NCBI RefSeq assembly: GCF_900258515.1
Contig: NZ_LT984884.1
Span: 2,079,352 to 2,143,351, forward strand
Direction: 5' to 3'
DNA length: 64,000 nucleotides
Source of the DNA: Lentibacillus sp. Marseille-P4043
GTDB lineage: Bacteria > Bacillota > Bacilli > Bacillales > Amphibacillaceae
Part shown: in pieces, positions 39,105 to 47,479 of the stretch
How the letters are laid out: each line of letters starts with the position of its first letter
Position numbering within the stretch: position 1 is the stretch's first letter
Notes under the pieces: generated by a model
The model's input: the letters and a program-made list of their open reading frames with translations, nothing else
Database searches by the model: none
What the model was told of the DNA's origin: nothing
Translations under genes and position numbers: made by a program

Positions 39105-40144
39105 AGATGATAATAAAGCATGCCGCAAGAGCAGTTATGTTGTGTTTATTTATTACTGTTATGGTAGCAGTTATCTTTTTTGTTGCCTTTCCGCTAGATG
39201 ATTGGTCAGGTTTGCTAGAACGAACTATAGTTGATATTCCGTTTTTATTTCTAGTTGCGATTGTCCCTGTTATTACTGGTGCAATCATCGGTGTAGTAAA
39301 TGGTTGGAGTTTACGACAAAGACTGCACGATCTTGAACGACAGTTAGCTGAATTGGTGAAGGAACAAAAAATTACGATCGTTGAGGAGCCACACCAAGAA
39401 TTTTCCGCAATTCAAAATCAGTTGGGACAATTACAGCAGAAGTTTCATGAGCAAGCAGAACTAAAGCAAAGCTTGGCAACAGAGCGTGCAAACGAGCGAG
39501 AAAAAAGCTTGCAGGAAGTTGTCATTCAAGAGAGAAATCGACTGGCTCGTGAATTACATGATTCCGTCAGTCAGCAATTGTTCGCTGTATCCATGATGAT
39601 GTCTGCGATCAATGAATCGAACCCGCCAAAAGATGACACACTTAAACAACAACTGCAAATGGTCGAAAAAATGATCCATCAGTCCCAGCTAGAAATGCGC
39701 GCCTTGCTTCTCCACCTAAGACCAGCTGCATTAAAAGGAAAAACATTGCAAGAAGGTGTCGGAGAACTATTAGTTGAACTTACACAAAAGGTTCCAATGG
39801 AGATTGATTGGAAGGTAGAAAAATTCAATGTTGCCAAAGGTATTGAAGATCAGTTGTTTCGGATTCTTCAAGAGTCTGTATCTAACACATTGAGGCATGC
39901 AAAAGCTACTACACTAAGTGTAATGTTAATTGAACGGGATGACACGATTATTTTACGAATCGTCGATGATGGTATTGGATTTGATGTGGAAAAAGCTCGA
40001 GCTAGTTCTTATGGCCTGCAAAATATGAGTGAGCGGGCATATGAGGTTGGTGGAACATTAAAAGTCATCAGCCTGCCAGATCAAGGGACACGGTTGGAAG
40101 TCAAAGTACCGCGATTAAAGAAAGAGGATGAGAATGATGATTAA
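39101..40144 (+). CDS. liaS: Sensor histidine kinase LiaS
   Basis: The 347-residue kinase has two membrane helices with a very short outer loop, a HAMP-like and coiled-coil linker, a HisKA_3 domain with [20 protein letters not shown] (phospho-His) and a HATPase domain with VDDGIGFD and [10 protein letters not shown]. This intramembrane-sensing layout is that of LiaS/VraS. It phosphorylates LiaR, encoded by the overlapping gene. Confidence 0.95.
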   Translation: MKMIIKHAARAVMLCLFITVMVAVIFFVAFPLDDWSGLLERTIVDIPFLFLVAIVPVITGAIIGVVNGWSLRQRLHDLERQLAELVKEQKITIVEEPHQEFSAIQNQLGQLQQKFHEQAELKQSLATERANEREKSLQEVVIQERNRLARELHDSVSQQLFAVSMMMSAINESNPPKDDTLKQQLQMVEKMIHQSQLEMRALLLHLRPAALKGKTLQEGVGELLVELTQKVPMEIDWKVEKFNVAKGIEDQLFRILQESVSNTLRHAKATTLSVMLIERDDTIILRIVDDGIGFDVEKARASSYGLQNMSERAYEVGGTLKVISLPDQGTRLEVKVPRLKKEDENDD

Positions 40145-40769
40145 CGTATTGTTTGCTGATGATCATGAAATGGTTCGAATCGGTGTATCCGCTTATCTTT
40201 CTGCACAACCTGATATCGAAGTTGTGGCAGAGGCTGATGATGGAGGTGCTGCAGTTCAAAAGGCACTGGAGTTAAAACCTGATATTATTTTAATGGACCT
40301 TGTGATGAAGGAAATGGATGGTATCGAGGCGACTAAACAGATTATCGACAATTGGCCTGAAGCTAAGATTATTATTGTTACCAGTTTTCTTGATGATGAG
40401 AAAGTGTATCCTGCGCTGGAAGCTGGAGCGACAAGTTATATGTTAAAAACATCAAAGGCGAATGAAATTGCCAAAGCGATTCGCTCAACATACCAAGGGC
40501 AATCCATTTTGGAACCAGAAGTTACCGGGAAAATAATGACACGAATGCGCGAAAAACCTGCTGATGAACCGCATAGCCAATTAACCGATCGCGAAATGGA
40601 AATCCTTTTGCTGATTGCAGATGGGAAAACCAATCAGGAAATTGCCGATCAACTATTTATTGCTTTGAAAACGGTGAAAGTGCACGTAAGCAATATCTTA
40701 GGAAAATTGGAAGTCCAAGATAGAACACAAGCAGTTATTTATGCGTTTAAACATGATCTTGTAAAATAA
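40137..40769 (+). CDS. liaR: Response regulator LiaR (NarL/FixJ family)
   Basis: The start at 40137 ([16 protein letters not shown]) matches the LiaR N-terminus, with AAAGAGG upstream; ATG codons at 40128 and 40134 are alternatives. The 210-residue protein has a receiver domain (phospho-Asp in [13 protein letters not shown], Thr/Lys in VTSF and MLKTSK) and a LuxR-type HTH ([20 protein letters not shown]). It activates liaIH under cell-envelope stress. Confidence 0.95.
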   Translation: MINVLFADDHEMVRIGVSAYLSAQPDIEVVAEADDGGAAVQKALELKPDIILMDLVMKEMDGIEATKQIIDNWPEAKIIIVTSFLDDEKVYPALEAGATSYMLKTSKANEIAKAIRSTYQGQSILEPEVTGKIMTRMREKPADEPHSQLTDREMEILLLIADGKTNQEIADQLFIALKTVKVHVSNILGKLEVQDRTQAVIYAFKHDLVK

Positions 40770-40815
40770 CTGCTTATTACTTAGGAAAAATTCCCCATGT
40801 GTTTAATTGTTTATC

Positions 40816-40848
40816 GTCTACCACTCATACGTTGGTAGGCTTTTTTGT
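40816..40848 (+). terminator. Terminator after liaR
   Basis: CTACCA and TGGTAG stem followed by TTTTTT. Confidence 0.75.
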
Positions 40849-40905
40849 TGTAAAAAGTGAAAAATGTAACGAAAAAAAGGGGTTATCGTCAAAATTGAAA
40901 CATAA

Positions 40906-40925
40906 ATGTAATATTCATATTACAT
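40906..40925. promoter_or_regulatory. 20-bp inverted repeat upstream of the endopeptidase gene
   Basis: ATGTAATAT and ATATTACAT form perfect 9-bp arms around a 2-base centre. A possible promoter (TTACAT, 16 bp, TGATAT) begins in its right arm. The site is a candidate operator; I cannot name the regulator. It does not fit the WalR direct-repeat pattern. The rest of 40926-41067 is an AT-rich leader. Confidence 0.5.
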
Positions 40926-41067
40926 GATTGTCATTTTAAGATGATATACTACGAATTAGTTAAGATAATAAATTACATAGATTACATATAAAAAAATCAC
41001 ATTACTGCACGGGAATAAATTTTATACATAGAAATTGCGGTAGTGATAGGGAAGCGGGGAAAAGAAG

Positions 41068-42288
41068 TTGAAAAAAAAGATAGCGACGATGACCACTGTT
41101 GCAGTGGTTGGTTTGACAAGTGCATTTTTTAGTAATACGGCACACGCTGAAAAGTCAGTACAACAAATTCAGGATGAACGGTCAGATATTAAAGCAAATC
41201 TATCTGATGCAGAATCTAAAATCGCCGATGTTCTAGTAGAGTTGGAAGATTTGAATGCAAAAATTGCTAGAGTTGACGATGCGTTAGTTGAAAATAAAAA
41301 ACAAATGGAAAAAACAGAGGACAAAATTAAAAGTACGAAAAAAGAAGTAAATAAACTAGAAGTTGAAATAGAAAAACTAGAAGATAAAATTGCCGAACGT
41401 TATGAAATTATGAAAGATCGGATTGTAGCTTACCAAAAAAACGGCGGAGACATTAAATATTTGGAAGTTCTTTTCGGGTCCAAAAGTTTTGGTGATTTCA
41501 TTACGCGTGCCTCAGCAGTTTCTACAATATCCGAAGCTGATGCTGACTTAATGGAACAACAGGAAGAAGATAAAAAGGCAGTAGAGGAAAAACAAGATTC
41601 TGTTAAGGAAAAGCTAGCTGAATTAACCGATATGAAATCGGAACAAGAAGCTATCCAGGATACAATTTTAGAACAAAAAGAACAGAATGAAGCAGCAAAA
41701 CAAGAATTAAAAGATAAAGAAGCAGAACTAAAAGAAATGAAGTCACATTTACAAAGCAAGGATAGTAATCTTGCAGCATTAGAAGCGGATATTCGCCAAA
41801 GCATGGAATCTAATAACAATGGAACTGTAGTAGGATCCAGTAGTAATGTAACTGCAGCTGTAACAAATTCAAACTCAAGTAAGGCAGCACCGGCACCAAG
41901 CGGAAATGTTGGCGCAGCTATAAATGCTGGATATAAATACATTGGAAACTCTGTTTATGTATTTGGCGCTGGACGTACTGCGAGCGATATTCGAAATGGT
42001 AGATTTGATTGTTCTGGATTTGTTTCATGGGCATATTCCCAAGCAGGAAAATCAATCCCTGCAACTACTTCAGCATTATCTGGTACGGGAACAAAGGTAT
42101 CATACAGCAACATTCAACCAGGCGATTTAGTATTCTTTAATACGTATAAAACAAATGGACATGTTGGGATTTATGTTGGTGGCGGTAAATTTATTGGGTC
42201 ACAAAGTTCTACTGGCGTGGATGTTGTAAGCATGTCAAATCCTTATTGGAGTAGTCACTTCTCCGGACATGTAAGACGTGTTAAATAA
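41068..42288 (+). CDS. Secreted NlpC/P60 peptidoglycan endopeptidase, CwlO-like
   Basis: The 406-residue protein starts at TTG, has a signal peptide ending near NTAHAEKS, a long coiled coil (residues about 32-235, rich in KLE/EQ heptads), a Ser/Asn/Ala-rich linker and a C-terminal NlpC/P60 domain. Catalytic residues are Cys in RFDCSGFVSWAY and His in NGHVGIYVGGG, with a polar third residue near VSMSNPYW. CwlO-type DL-endopeptidases cut stem peptides during cell elongation and are usually controlled by FtsEX and WalRK. A strong terminator follows. Confidence 0.94.
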   Translation: MKKKIATMTTVAVVGLTSAFFSNTAHAEKSVQQIQDERSDIKANLSDAESKIADVLVELEDLNAKIARVDDALVENKKQMEKTEDKIKSTKKEVNKLEVEIEKLEDKIAERYEIMKDRIVAYQKNGGDIKYLEVLFGSKSFGDFITRASAVSTISEADADLMEQQEEDKKAVEEKQDSVKEKLAELTDMKSEQEAIQDTILEQKEQNEAAKQELKDKEAELKEMKSHLQSKDSNLAALEADIRQSMESNNNGTVVGSSSNVTAAVTNSNSSKAAPAPSGNVGAAINAGYKYIGNSVYVFGAGRTASDIRNGRFDCSGFVSWAYSQAGKSIPATTSALSGTGTKVSYSNIQPGDLVFFNTYKTNGHVGIYVGGGKFIGSQSSTGVDVVSMSNPYWSSHFSGHVRRVK

Positions 42289-42292
42289 TTGT

Positions 42293-42338
42293 AATTCAAG
42301 CGGATGGTTTCACCGGAAATCATCCGCTTGAATTTTTA
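42293..42338 (+). terminator. Terminator after the endopeptidase gene
   Basis: AATTCAAGCGGATG and CATCCGCTTGAATT form a 14-bp stem followed by TTTTT. Confidence 0.92.
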
Positions 42339-42401
42339 TATTGCCAAGAAAGAATTTTTTCAATATGATTAATCTATCATTTTTGAAGGTGGTTATATCT
42401 A

Positions 42402-42767
42402 GTGCGATACAAACGAGATGAAGCATTCCGCTATGAATTTGGAACTCCCTTAGAGGCATTTTTCACAATTGAAGAAGTCAACGGAAATAGTGTTGAATCA
42501 TCTGAAGGAGAGGCAAGCATTATCGATCTTAGCTTAAATGGCATGAAATTAGCTACAACGTTAGAAATGTCCAACAGAAACGATATTAAGGTATTAATCC
42601 GGTTTATGTTAAATGACAATGAATATTTGGTGCAAGGAGAAATAATTTGGAGTAAAGCACATCTTGATGAATACAATTATGGGATTCAATTTGCTTTGGA
42701 TGAGCAAGTACAGGACAATCTAATTGATGATTTAAAAGAATTAGGAAAGTCCAAAGTCAATGATTGA
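42402..42767 (+). CDS. PilZ-domain protein
   Basis: The 121-residue protein starts at GTG with GAAGGTGG upstream. It shows the PilZ pattern: RYKRDEAFRYEFGTPLEA at the N-terminus and IIDLSLNGMKLAT, close to the c-di-GMP signature D/NxSxxG. The arginine pair expected before the N-terminal RxxxR is only partly present (RYKRDEAFR), so nucleotide binding is possible but not certain. It is a single-gene unit with its own terminator. Confidence 0.85.
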   Translation: MRYKRDEAFRYEFGTPLEAFFTIEEVNGNSVESSEGEASIIDLSLNGMKLATTLEMSNRNDIKVLIRFMLNDNEYLVQGEIIWSKAHLDEYNYGIQFALDEQVQDNLIDDLKELGKSKVND

Positions 42768-42788
42768 TAAATAGAATATATACTTTTT

Positions 42789-42825
42789 ATAAGCGGTACA
42801 TTGATATGTACCGCTTATTTTTTTC
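42789..42825 (+). terminator. Terminator after the PilZ gene
   Basis: ATAAGCGGTACA and TGTACCGCTTAT form a 12-bp stem followed by TTTTTTT. Confidence 0.92.
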
Positions 42826-42908
42826 AAAATGTTTTTCAACTTGATTGATGCTACAGTATTATCTTAAGTATTCGTTTTTTTAATATTTAAGTTTTTTCAA
42901 AATAAGGG

Positions 42909-42979
42909 TTGCAATTTTCTAAAAAACAGAATAGACTGTATTATAACAAAATAAAAGTTAACAAATCTGTTATATAAAA
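42909..42979 (+). promoter_or_regulatory. Promoter with two TGTTWTATAACA-type sites before the zinc-ribbon gene
   Basis: TTGCAA (42909-42914) and TAGACT (42932-42937) are 17 bp apart. TGTATTATAACA (42937-42948) covers the start site and TGTTATATAAAA (42968-42979) lies 31 bp further on. Both are variants of a palindrome that recurs before aceB, so a shared repressor is likely. Confidence 0.6.
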
Positions 42980-42994
42980 AGGTGGGTGATAATA

Positions 42995-43105
42995 TTGAAT
43001 AAAACTTCTTCTTATGTTAAGTGTCAGGAATGTGGAAAACCAGTTAATGCTAAAAATTATTTGCTTGAGTGTGATTATTGCTTATCAAAAAAGGAAGAGG
43101 ATTAA
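42995..43105 (+). CDS. 36-residue zinc-ribbon protein, YhfH-like
   Basis: A TTG at 42995 with AGGTGGGTG upstream opens a short frame ending in TAA at 43103-43105. The product has two CxxC pairs (CQECGKPV and CDYC) 13 residues apart, enough for one zinc ion, and a charged C-terminus. The size and Cys spacing resemble the tiny YhfH proteins of Bacillus; function is not known. It lies 75 bp before aceB and shares operator-like sites with it, so it may be part of the same regulon or operon. Confidence 0.75.
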   Translation: MNKTSSYVKCQECGKPVNAKNYLLECDYCLSKKEED

Positions 43106-43120
43106 TTTTTTTACACATCA

Positions 43121-43162
43121 TGTTATATAACACAATAATTAAATGAATTTTGTTTTATAACA
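43121..43162 (+). promoter_or_regulatory. Two palindromic sites in the aceB leader
   Basis: TGTTATATAACA (43121-43132) is a perfect 12-bp palindrome and TGTTTTATAACA (43151-43162) extends to TTGTT-TTAT-AACAA. They are 30 bp apart, and the second touches the aceB ribosome site. A weak promoter (TTTACA, about 18 bp, AATAAT) spans the first site. Confidence 0.6.
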
Positions 43163-43180
43163 AGGGAGGATGTAAATTTT

Positions 43181-44785
43181 ATGTTAATAAAGAACGGGGA
43201 AATTAAAATTAAAGATGAATTACAAACAAGGTATGATGAAATTTTAACGAATGAAGCACTGACTTTTCTTGAAAAGTTGCATCACCATTTTGATGAACGA
43301 CGAAGAAGCTTATTAGCGATAAGGGAGCAAATACAGGAAAATTTAAATAAGGGTAAGCGGCTAAATTTCTTAACGGAAACAGAAAACATTCGGAATGCTG
43401 ATTGGTCAGTTGCACCAATTCCAAAAGATTTACAGGATCGACGAGTAGAGATCACTGGACCAGTTGATCGAAAAATGATTATTAATGCGCTTAATTCGGG
43501 AGCAAAAACCTATATGGCTGACTTTGAGGATGCCACATCACCAACATGGACGAATGTGATAAACGGACAAATCAATTTAAAAGACGCGATTCGCCGACAG
43601 ATTGATTTTCAAGGTGCTAACGGTAAACAGTATTCATTAAATGATCAAACGGCAGTTATCATCGTTCGTCCTAGAGGGTGGCATCTTGAAGAAAAAAACA
43701 TCACAATTGATGGTAATTCGGTATCGGCTAGCTTAGTAGATTTTGGCCTTTATTTTTTTCATAATGCAAAAGAGCTGTTGGAACGTGAAACAGGACCATA
43801 CTTTTATTTGCCAAAAATAGAGAACCATCTGGAAGCACGTCTATGGAATGATGTCTTTGTTTTTGCTCAGAATGAACTTGGAATTTCTCAAGGAACAATT
43901 AAAGCTACTGTATTAATTGAAACTATAACAGCAGCTTTTGAAATGGATGAAATCTTGTATGAGTTGCAAGATCATGCTGCTGGATTAAATTGTGGGCGTT
44001 GGGACTATATTTTTAGTTATATAAAGAAGTTTCAGCAGCACCCTGAAGTAATTTTGCCTGATCGGTCGGTTGTTACCATGGAAACCCCTTTTATGCGGGC
44101 ATATTCTTTACTGGCAATTCAAACGTGTCATAAACGAAATGCCGCAGCAATTGGCGGGATGGCTGCACAAATTCCGGTAAAGAATGATGACGAGGCCAAT
44201 CAGGAAGCCTTTCAAAAGGTTCAAGCAGATAAGGAACGTGAGGCAAAAGATGGCCATGATGGAACATGGGTTGCACATCCGGGAATGGTTGACTTGGTAA
44301 GAAAGATTTTTGATCAGGAAATGGCAACATCCAATCAAATATGTAAGAAACGGGAGGATGTAAAAGTTACGCAAGAGGATTTGCTGGAGATCCCTGAAGG
44401 AAAGATTACCGAGAAAGGGTTGCGGACAAATATTAATGTAGCTATCCAGTATATTGCTGCATGGTTACAAGGTAGGGGAGCTGTTCCACTAAATAATTTA
44501 ATGGAAGATGCAGCAACAGCAGAAATTTCTCGTGCTCAAATCTGGCAATGGCTGCGACATCCTAAAGGTATTTTGGCAGATGGACGGGATATAACGTATG
44601 ATCTTGTTGAACAAGTGATGAAAGAAGAATTAGCTAAAATCCGCCAAGATACAGGAGAAGAAGATGTAAAGAGTGTGAATCAAGCAGCTGAATTGTTTGA
44701 TGATTTAATACGACATGAGAATTTCGCAGAGTTTTTAACCATACCTGCATATGAAAATTTAATTAGAGGGGGAAATAATTCATGA
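43181..44785 (+). CDS. aceB: Malate synthase A
   Basis: The 534-residue enzyme condenses glyoxylate with acetyl-CoA to malate. Visible motifs include [68 protein letters not shown] (catalytic region), [12 protein letters not shown] and the C-terminal base region near [24 protein letters not shown] lies before the ATG. Its stop overlaps the aceA start, so both glyoxylate-shunt enzymes are made together. Confidence 0.97.
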   Translation: MLIKNGEIKIKDELQTRYDEILTNEALTFLEKLHHHFDERRRSLLAIREQIQENLNKGKRLNFLTETENIRNADWSVAPIPKDLQDRRVEITGPVDRKMIINALNSGAKTYMADFEDATSPTWTNVINGQINLKDAIRRQIDFQGANGKQYSLNDQTAVIIVRPRGWHLEEKNITIDGNSVSASLVDFGLYFFHNAKELLERETGPYFYLPKIENHLEARLWNDVFVFAQNELGISQGTIKATVLIETITAAFEMDEILYELQDHAAGLNCGRWDYIFSYIKKFQQHPEVILPDRSVVTMETPFMRAYSLLAIQTCHKRNAAAIGGMAAQIPVKNDDEANQEAFQKVQADKEREAKDGHDGTWVAHPGMVDLVRKIFDQEMATSNQICKKREDVKVTQEDLLEIPEGKITEKGLRTNINVAIQYIAAWLQGRGAVPLNNLMEDAATAEISRAQIWQWLRHPKGILADGRDITYDLVEQVMKEELAKIRQDTGEEDVKSVNQAAELFDDLIRHENFAEFLTIPAYENLIRGGNNS

Positions 44786-46059
44786 AACAAACTAGAATTG
44801 ATCAGCTGAAAAGTAATTGGGAAAATGAAATGCGTTGGGTTGGTGTTGAACGCCCGTATTCTGCAGAAGATGTTATTCGTCTACGAGGATCAATTGATAT
44901 GGAGTATACATTAGCGAAAAATGGGGCAGAAAAGCTGTGGAAATTAGTGAATGAGGAGGAATTTGTAAATGCATTGGGAGCTTTGACAGGGAATCAAGCG
45001 GTACAACAAGTAAAAGCAGGATTAAAGGCTATTTATTTGAGTGGGTGGCAAGTAGCGGCTGATGCGAATATGGCAGGACAAATGTATCCTGATCAGAGCC
45101 TATATCCAGTAAATAGTGTCCCGAATGTTGTTAAACGGATTAACCAAGCATTGCAACGTGCGGATCAGATTCATTATGCGGAAGGAAATGAAGAAATTGA
45201 TTGGTTCGCCCCAATTGTTGCAGATGCGGAAGCGGGATTCGGTGGTCAATTGAATGTTTTTGAATTAATGAAGGCGATGATCGAAGCTGGTGCATCTGCC
45301 GTTCACTTTGAAGATCAGCTTTCATCAGAGAAAAAATGCGGTCATTTAGGTGGTAAAGTTTTACTTCCTACACAAACGGCTGTACGAAATTTAATTGCTG
45401 CTCGATTTGCAGCTGACGTAATGGGAACCCCAACATTAATTGTGGCAAGAACCGATGCCAATGCTGCTAATCTGATAACCAGTGATGTTGATCCATACGA
45501 CACAACCTTTATGACAGGTGAACGCACTTCTGAAGGATTTTATAAAACAAACGCTGGAATTGATCAAGCAATCAATCGCGGAATTGCTTATGCACCTTAT
45601 GCTGATCTTGTGTGGTGTGAGACGTCAGAACCAAATTTACAAGAAGCACAAAAATTTGCGGATGCTATTCATGAAAAATATCCAACAAAATTGTTAGCAT
45701 ATAATTGTTCACCATCTTTTAATTGGAAGCGAAAACTGTCGGATGATGAAATTGCCTCGTTTCAGCAGGAACTTGGAAAAATGAGCTACAAATTTCAGTT
45801 CGTTACGTTAGCGGGATTCCATGCACTGAATCATAGCATGTTTGAGTTGGCTAGAGATTATAAGGATAATGGGATGGCTGCCTATTCGAAATTACAACAA
45901 GCAGAGTTTGCAAGCGAACAATATGGTTACAGTGCAACACGCCACCAACGTGAGGTTGGAACAGGTTATTTTGATGAAGTTGCACAAGTGATATCAGGGG
46001 GAACATCGTCAACCGGATCATTAAAAGGATCGACGGAAGAAGAACAGTTTTCACGTTAA
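44782..46059 (+). CDS. aceA: Isocitrate lyase
   Basis: The 425-residue enzyme splits isocitrate into succinate and glyoxylate. It has the catalytic loop [13 protein letters not shown] (Cys), [17 protein letters not shown] (metal site), [13 protein letters not shown], and [13 protein letters not shown]. With aceB it lets the cell grow on acetate or fatty acids. The ATGA overlap with aceB gives coupling. A strong terminator follows. Confidence 0.98.
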   Translation: MKQTRIDQLKSNWENEMRWVGVERPYSAEDVIRLRGSIDMEYTLAKNGAEKLWKLVNEEEFVNALGALTGNQAVQQVKAGLKAIYLSGWQVAADANMAGQMYPDQSLYPVNSVPNVVKRINQALQRADQIHYAEGNEEIDWFAPIVADAEAGFGGQLNVFELMKAMIEAGASAVHFEDQLSSEKKCGHLGGKVLLPTQTAVRNLIAARFAADVMGTPTLIVARTDANAANLITSDVDPYDTTFMTGERTSEGFYKTNAGIDQAINRGIAYAPYADLVWCETSEPNLQEAQKFADAIHEKYPTKLLAYNCSPSFNWKRKLSDDEIASFQQELGKMSYKFQFVTLAGFHALNHSMFELARDYKDNGMAAYSKLQQAEFASEQYGYSATRHQREVGTGYFDEVAQVISGGTSSTGSLKGSTEEEQFSR

Positions 46060-46068
46060 TAGTTTTTC

Positions 46069-46107
46069 AAAAGCGCATGATTTTTTTACAGAAATCATGC
46101 GCTTTTT
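46069..46107 (+). terminator. Terminator after aceBA
   Basis: AAAAGCGCATGATTT and AAATCATGCGCTTTT form a 15-bp stem with T-run. Confidence 0.92.
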
Positions 46108-46240
46108 GATGCAAATAAGGATTAATATGCTTAATACGTCAGTTGTAGAAAGTAAAAGGGTTTTAAAAAGTAACCAAACCATGTATAATTGCTACGGAAC
46201 TTATTCCTTATAACAATAGAGAAATTAGGAGGCAGTCATC

Positions 46241-46828
46241 ATGTACGAGGTGAAAGAGTTTCGTAAAGCATCACACGATATCGATCCAATTTTTATAAAG
46301 CGTTGGTCGCCAAGATCCTTTTTAAACAAGGAGGTACCTTGCGATGTACTTCATAGTGTCTTTGAAGCAGCACGGTGGGCGCCATCTGCAGCAAATATTC
46401 AACCATGGCGGTTTATTACAGCACGTTCCCAAGAAGATCGGGAAAAGTTCCTTTCATTTATATATGAAGGAAATGTTGCATGGTGTGACAAAGCACCCGT
46501 ATTAGTAGCTGTAGTATCAAAAATGGATTCCGAATTTACTGGGGGAGACAATCCTACCCACGCATTTGACACAGGAGCTGCTTGGGGTTACTTGGCATTG
46601 GAAGCAGCAAGAAAAGGTTTGGCAACACATGCCATGGGCGGATTTGATCGTGAAAAGGCGAAAGAAGTATTAAATATCCCTGAAAACTATGTCGTTCATG
46701 CGATTGTTGCTTTAGGATATAAAGGAGAAAAGGAATTATTACTTGAACAATTTCAAGAACGTGAAAAACCTTCAAATCGTAATGAAGTTGAGGAATTTAT
46801 GTTTGAAGGTACATTTCAAGGAGAATAA
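46241..46828 (+). CDS. Nitroreductase-family flavoprotein (second copy)
   Basis: The 195-residue protein has KRWSPRSFLNKEVP, the FMN-binding APSAANIQPWRF, DTGAAWGYLALEAARKGLATH and AIVALGYKGEKE. It differs clearly from the family member at 19401. It should use FMN and NAD(P)H to reduce nitro compounds or similar substrates. AGGAGG lies before the ATG and a terminator follows. As with the other nitroreductase, a 20-bp repeat array lies just downstream. Confidence 0.9.
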   Translation: MYEVKEFRKASHDIDPIFIKRWSPRSFLNKEVPCDVLHSVFEAARWAPSAANIQPWRFITARSQEDREKFLSFIYEGNVAWCDKAPVLVAVVSKMDSEFTGGDNPTHAFDTGAAWGYLALEAARKGLATHAMGGFDREKAKEVLNIPENYVVHAIVALGYKGEKELLLEQFQEREKPSNRNEVEEFMFEGTFQGE

Positions 46829-46832
46829 ACAA

Positions 46833-46866
46833 GAGATGACTTCTAATTTGGAAGTCATCTTTTGTT
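46833..46866 (+). terminator. Terminator after the second nitroreductase
   Basis: AGATGACTTC and GAAGTCATCT form a 10-bp stem followed by a T-rich stretch. Confidence 0.85.
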
Positions 46867-46950
46867 TATTTAGACCCTTTTTGTAAAGTTTGTTGCTTTT
46901 TAAATTTCGTAGTTGATAGAAAAATGTGACACAGTGACAATTCTTTTTAT

Positions 46951-47308
46951 GACGGCTTTCTCTCATTCTAATGCGGCATGAGTGCTTGAACCCAAGCGAG
47001 GCAACATCATCCCGAAACGCAAAACATCGACCCAAGAAGAACGAGAACATCAACCCGAAACGCAAAACATCGACCCGAAACGCAAAACATCGACCCGAAA
47101 CGTGAAACATCGGCGCGAAACGCGAAACATCGACCCAAGAACGAGAACATCGACCCGAAACGAGAGAATATCAACCCGAAACGCGAAACATCGACCCGAA
47201 ACGCGAAAATATCGGCGCGAGTGCGAAAACATCATCCCGATCAAGAGTCCGGCGGAGAGCAATTCTATAGTTATGTCGCATTTTATATCTATTGTACAGA
47301 AAACAGTC
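46951..47308. mobile_element. MITE-like element carrying 20-bp repeat array 2
   Basis: Inside are about 12 units of 20-23 bp (47001-47245), consensus RAAACATCGACCCGAAACGC; two units carry the GGCGCGA core of array 1. The left end (GACGGCTTTCT, then AATGCGGCAT) and the inverse of the right end (GACTGTTTTCT, then AATGCGACAT) are imperfect inverted repeats. The right end is also very like the ends of the GC-rich element at 55934. Flanks are AT-rich and possibly a degenerate direct repeat. No transposase gene is present. Confidence 0.65.
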
Positions 47309-47379
47309 TTTTTTACGGAATCGCAGGTGTGTTTATCGGCAATATACCGCATAAAATTCAATTATTTCCATAAAATATG

Positions 47380-47404
47380 GTTTATCTGACTTGAAAACGG
47401 GTAC
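47380..47404 (+). promoter_or_regulatory. Candidate sigma-B promoter of the BCCT gene
   Basis: GTTTAT-N13-GGGTAC fits the sigma-B consensus (GTTTAA-N12-14-GGGTAT). A weak sigma-A promoter (TTGAAA at 47391) overlaps. B. subtilis opuD, a similar transporter gene, is known to have a sigma-B promoter. Confidence 0.5.
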
Positions 47405-47479
47405 ATTTTATATGTTAAACTGTAACTATTCTTTGACCTCCCATACATAAGAAAAAAACAGCACTAGAAAGGACTTGCA

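Noticed and set aside
40970..41000. WalR box before the endopeptidase gene
   Set aside because: On the minus strand two TGTAAT copies occur, but 9 bp apart rather than the 11 bp of the WalR consensus.
46772..47389. Open frames through repeat array 2
   Set aside because: Same cause; frames run through element ends and into neighbouring noncoding sequence.
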